DNA of 64,000 bases from Halictus rubicundus. Taxonomy: Eukaryota; Arthropoda; Insecta; Hymenoptera; Halictidae. A program made the translations under genes and the position numbers. The notes under the pieces were generated by a model that was given only the letters and a program-made list of their open reading frames with translations, searched no databases and was not told the origin of the DNA. Below, piece after piece: positions 11,220-17,675 of this stretch. Each line of letters opens with the position of its first letter. The first letter of the stretch is position 1. The stretch is from the NCBI RefSeq assembly GCF_050948215.1, contig NW_027488851.1, forward strand, positions 124,001-188,000, written 5' to 3'.

Positions 11220-12293
11220 TTAAACAGCCATTTCTTCTTTATTAGTTTTACTATTTGTGTATTTTGGATTTCCTTGCCTGACGTAAATAGCATCATGCGT
11301 GTCTTCTTCATTGAGCCTGCTTCTTGCTTCAGCTTCTTCTAAGATTTTTATTTTCAACGCGTATGGATCAGGCAATGTATCTCTGAATTCTATTGCACAC
11401 CTGAAACCTTCATAACTTCTTGGGATACTGTACAGAATTACGATGGTTAACAGGTCATTTGCAATTGGTATGTCCATTTGCTGCAATTTATCTACAATAT
11501 CTGTTGAATAATTGACAGGGTTTGCTTCCAAAGCAAGAGAGAATATTTATTAATAGGAAAAACTGAGTATAGGTGTTACTATCCGGTGCTGTCAACTCAG
11601 CAACCGTTTCGCTCGCAGTGCTCGTACAGAACTGAGCTACACACTTCTGTTCCGCAGAAGTCAGCAAGGAGAAATTTAGCTGCCAGCTTTTGGGAAAAAC
11701 CAGCCGTTATTTGGGTAGTTGACGGTGGAGGGTAAAAGCGTTTTTTATTGCACTGACCCTCATAATTGCCGGAACGTCATCGGACGCACGTAACGGTCAA
11801 CTGGGTTTTTCCGGGATCGAAGCAGCGAAAGCTACAATGAAGTAGGGAGCGTCTTCAATAAATTCAAAATATAACCTAACGGTTCATGCAAGAACCCAAC
11901 AATATCAAATAATTTGTTTTAGTGATCTGCCATACTACCGTCCTCCGTGAGCCTTGTGAAAAGCAGCTTCTTCAATAGTGTCGGTCTCTTTGCTGGTCCT
12001 TTCGAGGCGTATACCCTTTCCAGCGCAGTCCAAGCGTCACTTGACGTTTGAAGATTCTTCACGTGGCATATTTCGGATGCACTTAACGATAGAACTATAT
12101 CAGCTTTCGCCTTTTTGTCGTTCCTTACCCAATTTGCAATTTGGTCGGCATTGTTCTCCCTTTCAGCAGGTTTCGGTCTCGATCCATCGACGTAGCACCA
12201 GAGATCATTTTTCGTAAGAATTGCCTCCATTCGTTCTTTCCACGTATCATAATTATCTTTAGTTAATTTGTCTATTTGAGTGTTGTGACTCAT
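11220..12293 (-). pseudogene. Copia gag, interrupted by an LTR insertion
   Basis: gag starts at ATG 12293 (MSHNTQIDKLTKDNYDTW), the usual opening of Copia gag in insects (DUF4219 then UBN2 region). After LTEDGSMADH it meets TAA (11919-11921). Twelve bases on lies a 400-bp LTR flanked by GATAT/ATATC duplications (11502-11901). gag resumes as IVDKLQQMDIPIANDLLTI and IPRSYEGFRCAIEF, then stops at TAA 11220-11222 before the zinc knuckle. Insertion plus duplication totals 405 bp, so the frame is the same on both sides. Confidence 0.9.
11502..11901 (-). mobile_element. Solo LTR, 400 bp, inside Copia gag
   Basis: A 400-bp insert with TGTTG...CAACA inverted ends and a perfect 5-bp target duplication, ATATC at 11497-11501 and 11902-11906. 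On the minus strand it holds an AATAAA signal (within GTGCAATAAAAAACGC). There is no coding frame. Length, ends and the 5-bp duplication fit a solo LTR of a BEL/Pao or Gypsy element, left by recombination between two LTRs. Which superfamily cannot be told without its internal part. Orientation is inferred from the polyadenylation signal. Confidence 0.82.
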
Positions 12294-12395
12294 GATTAAC
12301 TATTTGTATAATAGGCTCTTGATCGCGAACACGTGGCACTTTGTAGGTTAAATTGGCACTTGAGATTAGGTTTTCCGTTCGTAACGAATTTACGC

Positions 12396-12411
12396 TACTG
12401 GGCCCATAACC
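12396..12411 (-). promoter_or_regulatory. Copia primer-binding site (initiator tRNA-Met half)
   Basis: Minus-strand GGTTATGGGCCCAGTA directly follows the 5' LTR. It is complementary to the anticodon-stem region of initiator tRNA-Met (…GGGCCCATAACC…), as in Drosophila copia, where a half-tRNA primes reverse transcription. The same site follows the LTR at 21350-21365. Confidence 0.88.
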
Positions 12412-12504
12412 TGTTTGATTTTGTTAATCCTTATGTTCCCGAAGGATCTTCAGGTTGTCCTATTAAACCTCTTCACCTTATTTTGTATAATACATGCCTT
12501 TATT

Positions 12505-13418
12505 TGTTCAGTATTGGCATGAAAAGGGAGAATTCAAACGAAGGTGTTCCGACCGTTGATGATGGTTCCAAAATTGTTTTCGCGAATTGTATCGCGATTT
12601 CCGTCACATTTCTTTGTTTGTGCCAGCGGTGTGGCCTAGTCGTGTCGAAAAACATTAAAGTGACTTGCAACAAATTTCGCGTCTCGTGCATATCACCTGC
12701 AGTCTCCACCACTTTCCTCAGCGCTCAATTCTGAGTGGTCCCGGCCTCAGGCACTCGAACAATCGGTCCTCCCATAGATATCGGGCATTCGCGCCGGGTC
12801 GCCGAAAAAATGATGCAGTCTCTTTCGCGCCGCCTTCAAACGAGTCCCTCAGTCGCCACTGAGTATCGCGACTTTCTTAATGAGTACGAGCGTCTAGGGC
12901 ATATGCGTCTCGCTCGAGACTCGGATGCATCGTCTTATCAATGTGTTTTTATTCCGCATCATCCCGTCCTTCGAGCTGGCAGCGCTACGACCCACCTTCG
13001 CGTCGTGTTCAACGCCTCCAGTCTCACATCCAACGGCTCTTCGTTGAACGACCATCTTCTCGCCGGTCCGAAATTGCAAAGCGACCTCGCCGCGGTCATT
13101 CTTCGATGGCGTAAATTCCGATACGTTTACACTGCCGATATCGCAAAAATGTATCGCCAAATTCTCCTCGACGACCGCGATGTCGATTACCAACGCATTC
13201 TGTGGCAGCCAGCACCTTCCGTCCCGTGCCGAGAATATCAACTTCTCACAGTCACATACGGAATGACGTGTGCTCCTTATCTCGCCCTTCGCGTCCTTCA
13301 ACGTCTTAATGAGGACGAAGGGCATCGTGTTCCTCGGGCAGTCTCCACCAGTTTCCTCAGCGCTCAATTCTGAGTGGTCCCGGCCTCGGGCACTCGAACA
13401 CTCCTTTAAGCCGCAACA
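12505..13418 (+). mobile_element. Internally deleted BEL/Pao element (914 bp)
   Basis: Inserted in the Copia 5' LTR with a perfect TTATT duplication (12500-12504, 13419-13423). It starts TGTTCAG and ends GCAACA. The parts are a 5' LTR remnant (12505-12761), a reverse transcriptase fragment (12762-13337) and a 3' LTR remnant (13338-13418). The LTR remnants share about 65 bp (GCAGTCTCCACC to CACTCGAACA). gag, protease, RNase H and integrase are gone. Compared with the copy at 17129 it also lacks about 290 bp of the LTR. Because it has clean ends and a target duplication, it probably moved, or lost its interior after moving. Confidence 0.88.
12762..13337 (+). pseudogene. BEL/Pao reverse transcriptase fragment
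   Basis: The open frame covers the region just upstream of the reverse transcriptase (YRDFLNEYERLGHMRLARD) and its first half (VVFNASS, YTADIAKMYRQILLDD with the first catalytic Asp, TYGMTCAPYLALRVL). It breaks off at EDEGHRVP, before the YVDD motif, where it joins 3' LTR sequence. It is nearly identical to residues 10-200 of the frame at 17649, with a few substitutions (for example AKMYRQ against AKIYRQ). Confidence 0.92.
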
Positions 13419-13518
13419 TTATTTCTGTACATATACACGTGGTAGCAGAGCGTGGTTAGATAAAGAAGAAAAATACATCGAGAATAGAATAGACTAGAGG
13501 GCGCGCAGAAAGCAGTTG

Positions 13519-13807
13519 TGTAGGGGCTACGTATGTTTCCGCACCTTGCCGCAGCGCTAGCGTCGCCGGCATCAGCCGCGTGCAAGCGGCAAGACCGAGT
13601 CGCCACTCTAGACTCTGCGTGCCCGACGACCCAAGGCGGATTTGCCGCCGCCGAGATTACACAATCTCTCTTGTAACAACCTTCGTCGAGTCAAGTCGCC
13701 ATAAAGTTCTCTGTACTACAACACGCAACAGTGCCTTCCATCTAGTTTCCGGTTTCCCGGCGGTAGTAGGCCGCAGTCTGGAAATTCCACTAGACCGTAA
13801 ACCTACA
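13519..13807. mobile_element. LTR-like insert, 289 bp, in Copia 5' LTR
   Basis: A 289-bp insert with TGTAGG...CCTACA inverted ends. It is flanked by GTTG (13515-13518) and TTTG (13808-13811), an imperfect 4-bp target duplication. The uninterrupted Copia LTR reads CAGTTGAGTGAGCG across this point, so the insertion is certain even though its family is not. It has no coding frame. The TGT...ACA ends and size suggest a solo LTR, perhaps BEL/Pao; a short nonautonomous element is the alternative. Confidence 0.72.
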
Positions 13808-13839
13808 TTTGAGTGAGCGCGTTGAATTTATTTCTAACA

Positions 13840-14168
13840 ACCTCGATTTTATTTGTAACATTTAATTTAGAAACACTAAGAAACTTCGTTGCAATCCAAA
13901 ATCTAAAGATGCAGATTGATCGAAATGTTTATTTCTTTGTAAATTCTCTTGTCTCCTTACTGGAAAGGTTTTAGGGAAAAATATTGAATGGATACATTGT
14001 AGTGTCGTTGTTCATCTTGGCTTGCAAGAACGTCAAATGCTTACAAATTATAGCTATCTGCGGATTACACAACGATATGTTAACAATAATTAGAGTATTT
14101 GCTACAAGTAGCACGTCACGATACAATTGAATTATATATTACATTCTTATACACCTTCTACGCCTTAA
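13840..14168 (-). other. Probable intron or 3' flank of the F-box exon, copy A
   Basis: AT-rich sequence downstream of the F-box exon on the minus strand, starting after the putative splice donor GTAAGT (14169-14174) and ending at the Copia insertion point. ACCTC 13840-13844 is the target duplication. It is repeated in inverted orientation at 20805-21133 with scattered differences. No coding frame. If the donor is real, Copia landed in the intron; otherwise this is 3' flank. Confidence 0.6.
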
Positions 14169-14552
14169 ACTTACTGAACATACTTTGTCCGCACTGTAGA
14201 ACACCGTCAGAGTTTTTAGTCTCGCATGAGGTGCAGCCCTTTTCACCTTCGCGGGAACCGGCACCTCCCTCTGCACTGCCACTCTCGATTTGTCAACAGC
14301 ATACCCTGTGAATCGCTCATTTCTTCTCCGCATTGTGCGTTGCTCATAGTGTCTGGCGGTTCGTCTAAGGTGTGGATCAGCCCTGCAGACATTCAACCAC
14401 TTCCGTGACACTTGAGCTGCGCAAAGCAGAGACTTAGGATCCAAGTTGCGTAGAACCAATTGCGATACCTCCGGCGGTAGTTCTGAAATGAAATCCACCT
14501 TGGCAGATTCCAGCAGTCCTAGCGCACGAAGGAAAGACCTAAAATACTCCAT
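14139..14552 (-). CDS. F-box protein, first exon (possibly truncated gene)
   Basis: A 137-residue frame from ATG 14552. Residues 20-63 form a recognisable F-box (DFISELPPEVSQLVLRNLDP, then SRKWLNVCRAD), the domain that binds Skp1 in SCF ubiquitin ligases. The rest is basic (RRTARHYEQRTMRRRNER) with no WD40, LRR or other substrate-binding domain. Near the C-terminus the DNA reads TTCA then GTAAGT after codon 126, a consensus splice donor; the last 11 residues may therefore be intron read-through and the substrate-binding exons lost beyond the Copia. An inverted copy at 20628-20834 has 24 extra bases in frame (eight codons), suggesting an in-frame deletion here. A TATA promoter sits just upstream. 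I cannot name the orthologue. It may be an intact short gene, a first exon, or a remnant. Confidence 0.68.
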   Translation of the reverse strand: MEYFRSFLRALGLLESAKVDFISELPPEVSQLVLRNLDPKSLLCAAQVSRKWLNVCRADPHLRRTARHYEQRTMRRRNERFTGYAVDKSRVAVQREVPVPAKVKRAAPHARLKTLTVFYSADKVCSVSLRRRRCIRM

Positions 14553-14665
14553 GTTGTCACTCTTAAGTCAGAACGTCGAATGTAGCACTCCTGAAAAATT
14601 GGGGTATATATACCCTGGTTCCGCCCCAGTGATCGTTCCGGAACAATGATTCGACCAATCAGGTG
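14553..14665 (-). promoter_or_regulatory. TATA promoter of the F-box gene
   Basis: Read on the minus strand: a CCAAT box in reverse (CCAAT at 14655-14659 on plus), then a 10-bp palindrome GTTCCGGAAC (14635-14644) resembling two heat-shock-element units in tail-to-tail arrangement, then a TATATATA box (14605-14612), then the ATG 53 bp later at 14552. Spacing implies a 5' leader of roughly 25 nt. A heat-shock element normally needs three units, so heat response is only a possibility. None of this belongs to a transposon I recognise, so it looks like a host promoter. Confidence 0.55.
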
Positions 14666-14731
14666 CGAGCATTAATTTTTTATCGGTGCAGGTTCAGCCT
14701 ACCGTCAACACGATATTTCGAACATTATATA

Positions 14732-16128
14732 CAGGGTGGCCCACATAACTCTGAACAGCTCAATATATCGAAAACTATGTCATCGATTTTAAAGTTCTTA
14801 GTCTTAAATTGCATGGAACTGAAGGGCCTATTTGACTACATAAACGTGAAGTGGCCTCCCTTCCCCTTTAACGGGGGAGGGGAGGTACCTTTGTAATTTT
14901 AAATGGAACCCCCTATAAAATGTTACATATTTAGATTCTACAGGAAAAAACAAGTCAATTTTGTCTGAAACATTTTTTTGTCAGATACTTCCATGATGAG
15001 ATATAACAGTTTGAAGTGTCGAGTTGTAGGTACTTGAAGCGCTCGGAAAAAGCGTTACGGAATTATACGCGCTTGAGTCCTTTGCTTATTCGTGAAGAAA
15101 TAAAATATACTTTAAATTAAATGTTCAAAATGTCCACCACGGGCTTGTAAACATTTATTTACTCGAAACATCAAAGTTGTTCTAACATTTTTTAACATTT
15201 CGGGAGTCACTGAAGCGCAAGCGTCACGTATTCTTTGTTTCATATCCTCTTTTGTCGTCGGTGGTTCAAACATAACTTTGTCCTTTACATATCCCCATAA
15301 GAAAAAATCTAATGGTGTTAGATCGGGGGATCGAGGAGGCCATTGCATAGGTCCCCCACGACCTATCCATTTGTTCCCAAATTTTTCGTTCAAAAATTAC
15401 CTGGTGATGATTGCAAAATGCGGAGGAGCGCCGTCTTGTTGGAACCACATTTCTCTTCTAACGTGCAGTGGCACATCTTCCAAAAGCGCAGGAAAATGAT
15501 TTTTTAAAAAATCACAATAACTTGCAGATGTTACAGTTTCTTGGAAAAAATAAGGTCCAATCACAAAATCTCCTATTAGGCTACACCAAACATTTAAAGA
15601 CTATCGATGTTGAAAGGGAACCCATCGCATCCAATTTGGGTTTTCCACGGCCCAATAATGCAGATTATGTCTATTTACATGCCCTGTATTCATAAAAGTG
15701 GCCTCATCGGAAAAAAGTATTTTGCACAAAAAGTCATTTTCCACAACACCCTGCAGCCACTCACAAAATCTTTCGCGGCGATCGTAATCTGCTATCGAAA
15801 GCTCTTGTGATAAAACCATGTGATATGGATGAAACTTTTGCCGTTTCAAAATTCGTTGAATTGATGAACAACTAATATGTGATGTTTGTGCAAGTGTACG
15901 TTGACTAATATGAGGATTTAATGTAATTGCAGCAAGAATACTGGCACTATTATTTTCATTAGTGACAGCTTTAGGTTTATTGCGAGTTTTTTTACACAAT
16001 TCACCGTGCTCGCGAAGCCGCTTCTCTAAATTATGAAATGTTGCATGACATTTTTTGATCCCATAACGTTCAAAAAACATCACTGCTGCACGCCGATAAT
16101 TTTTTTGGCATTCACCTAACGTTAATAA
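14732..16128 (-). mobile_element. DD41D Tc1/mariner-type transposon, 5'-truncated
   Basis: DNA transposon on the minus strand. Its 3' end is marked by CAGGGTGGCCCACATAAC at 14732, preceded by TA (14730-14731), the usual Tc1/mariner target. Between this and the transposase stop lie about 380 bp of noncoding sequence. The matching inverted end is not found beyond the transposase N-terminus: at 16129 the sequence switches to the flank repeated at 7517. So the 5' end is missing. Confidence 0.72.
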
Positions 16129-16143
16129 TCCGTGCTTCTGCAC
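15112..16143 (-). pseudogene. DD41D transposase, two nonsense codons
   Basis: Cut-and-paste transposase. Order: N-terminal helix-turn-helix region (LGECQKNYRRAAVMFFERYG, residues 9-48), a second helix-turn-helix (ISQRTLAQTSHISCSSIQRIL, about 79-99), then the DDD core: FSDEATF (Asp146), FQQDGAPPHF, and RSPDLTPLDFFLWG. I count 41 codons between the second and third Asp, which assigns it to the DD41D (rosa-like) group. One reading frame carries it throughout, broken by TAG at 15601-15603 and TAA at 15397-15399. The first residues before LGEC do not resemble the family and no ATG precedes them, so the N-terminus is cut, at about 16129. It ends at 15112. Confidence 0.82.
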
Positions 16144-16235
16144 TGTAGATTTTTGATTGGATCAACGTATTCAGGTTTGAGTTACAGAACACTATGGAAA
16201 ATACGTTATTAAATAAATCTTAAAATAAATACCTC
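16129..16235 (-). repeat. Downstream flank of Copia insertion, copy B
   Basis: Same 107 bp as 7517-7623, including the terminal ACCTC (16231-16235) before the Copia LTR. Here it joins the truncated transposase; in copy A it joins unrelated sequence. It is short AT-rich DNA without a coding frame. Confidence 0.8.
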
Positions 16236-17128
16236 TGTTAGATTTTGATAATCCTTATGTTCCCGAAGGATCTTCAGGTTGTCCGATTAAACCTCTTCAC
16301 CTTATTTTGTATAATACATGCTTTTATTTCTGTACATATACACGTGGTAGGAGAGCGTGGTTAGATAAAGAAGAAAAATACATCGAGAATAGAATAGATT
16401 GGAGGGCGCGCAGGAAGCAGTTGAGTGAGCGCGGTGAATTTTTTCTAACACCCCCTCTCAACGTGGACACTTACCAATGGCATTCAGTCCTAAGCCGCGC
16501 ATTAATTTAGCGTGATTGACATTGCAGAGACTCTTAGTTAACAAGTCTGCCAGCATGTCTTGCGTTGGGATATATTCAACATCGACCCCCCCCCTCCTTG
16601 ATATATCTCGCGGAGATAGTGATAGCGGATATCGATGTGCTTGGTTCGCGAATGGAATACTGGATTCTTTATCAACTTTTGGGCTCCTTGATTATCGCAA
16701 TATAGGATGGTTCCCCCATGGTGAACTTCGGACATCGCAAGTTCGCTCAAGAGGCTTCGCAGGTAAACCGCTTCCTTGATTGCCTCAGTTAGCGCCATGT
16801 ACTCAGCCTCCACACTCGACAGTGCAACGCATCTCTGTCTTCTAGACTCCCACGTGATGGGTGCGTCTGCTAATCTCAATATGTAGCCTGTTTGAGATTT
16901 CCTATCATCCATGTTGCTTCCCCAGTCTGAGTCCACAAATCCGTGAAAATCGCATCCCGCCTTTTTGTAAGTGATACCGTGCGATATCGTCCTTTAAGGT
17001 AACGTAGTACCCTTTTCGCGGATGTCCAGTGCTCCCCTCCTGGATTTTCATTAAATCGGCTCAACATACTTACAGCATATGCTATGTCCGGCCTCGTGGA
17101 TACTGCCGCATACATAAGTGAGCCCACC
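16236..17128 (-). mobile_element. Copia 3' fragment, second copy
   Basis: Duplicate of the Copia 3' end at 7624-8521: LTR (16236-16450, 215 bp), polypurine tract (16451-16459), RNase H and the end of the reverse transcriptase. It is cut at 17128 by the 5' end of a BEL element (TGTTCAG). It carries the same flank, the same frameshift in the LKGRYRTVSLTKRRD region and an out-of-frame C-run like the first copy, so it is a segmental duplicate of an already dead element. Confidence 0.9.
16458..17128 (-). pseudogene. Copia pol 3' end (RT end and RNase H), second copy
   Basis: From the upstream side: MGSLMYAAVSTRPDIAYAVS of the reverse transcriptase, a frameshift near 16985, then RNase H (VDSDWGSNMDDRKSQTG, SSVEAEYMALTEA, YCDNQGAQKL). 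A run of 9 C on the plus strand (16586-16594) corresponds to 15 in the other copy; both lengths are multiples of three and give the same wrong frame. SSVEAEYMAL keeps the Glu that reads Val in the first copy. The true stop is at 16458-16460. Confidence 0.88.
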
Positions 17129-17675
17129 TGTTCAGTATTGGCATAAAAAGGGAGAATTCAAACGAAGGTATTCCGACCGTTGATGATGGTTCCAAAATTG
17201 TTTTCGCGTTACGAACGCGCGATCGAGCGGCTGTTGTCTCGCTCGCGTAAACAGCCGTGTCACCGGCGACAATCACCTCCGTTTGAATCTCACCTCGCGC
17301 GCAACGGTGAACCGAATTCACCCATTAGAACAATGCGATCAACCGTCTTTCCGACGTTTCGTGCGTTCTGGTGCGCGAACGAGATCTCAGAATACGTTCT
17401 GACTTCGCAGCGCTCGCTTGCACTAAGACTCACTCGTGACTTCATCTACGTTCAATTATTCATTTTCTCGCGGCATCGTTTCTTCCTATCTCGCTACAGT
17501 TTGTATCGCGATTTCCGTCACATTTCTTTGTTTGTGCCAGCGGTGTGGCCTAGTCGTGTCGAAAAACATTAAAGTGACATGCAACAAATTTCGCGTCTCG
17601 TGCATATCACCTGCAGTCTCCACCACTTCCCTCAGCGCTCAATTCTGAGTGGTCCCGGCCTCAGGCACTCGAACA
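17129..17675 (+). repeat. BEL 5' LTR remnant
   Basis: Starts TGTTCAGTATTGG and ends CACTCGAACA. Compared with the 914-bp element it retains about 290 extra bases (roughly 17210-17500). The 3' LTR remnant at 13338-13418 shows that the full LTR continues with CTCCTTTAAGCCGCAACA, which this copy lacks. No coding frame. Confidence 0.8.

Larger units (their letters stand above)
7624..13839 (-). mobile_element. Copia-type LTR retrotransposon with nested insertions
   Basis: Nearly complete Ty1/Copia element on the minus strand. Order: 5' LTR (12412-13839, interrupted), primer-binding site, gag, protease, integrase, reverse transcriptase, RNase H, polypurine tract, 3' LTR (7624-7839). Integrase before reverse transcriptase is diagnostic of Copia. 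Both ends have TGTTAG...CTAACA, and the 5-bp duplication ACCTC flanks it (7619-7623, 13840-13844). gag-pol occupies one frame from ATG 12293, with five nonsense codons (11919, 11220, 10080, 9969, 8883), two frameshifts (near 8370 and at the 7975-7989 homopolymer) and a 400-bp insertion. Three other elements are nested inside. It is inactive. Confidence 0.93.
12412..13839 (-). repeat. Copia 5' LTR split by two insertions
   Basis: The LTR survives as three pieces: 12412-12504 (93 bp), 13424-13518 (95 bp) and 13812-13839 (28 bp). Their sum is 216 bp, the same length as the 3' LTR. The interruptions are the BEL derivative with its TTATT duplication (12505-13423) and the 289-bp LTR-like insert with its TTTG duplication (13519-13811). 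The arithmetic confirms both insertion boundaries. Confidence 0.92.

Noticed and set aside
12735..12862. Small ORF MQQISRLVHITCSLHHFP and its duplicate at 17579.
   Set aside because: Another frame of the BEL LTR and reverse transcriptase; duplicated with them and without a domain.
14635..14644. A functional heat-shock element.
   Set aside because: Only two TTC/GAA units are properly spaced; a working element generally needs three. Kept only as a remark in the promoter entry.
13840..16143. A natural F-box/transposase fusion gene, with the F-box exon splicing to the DD41D transposase through TCTACAG.
   Set aside because: The transposase lies upstream of the F-box promoter in the complete copy; the apparent linkage depends on joining segments from different duplicates, and the acceptor is weak.
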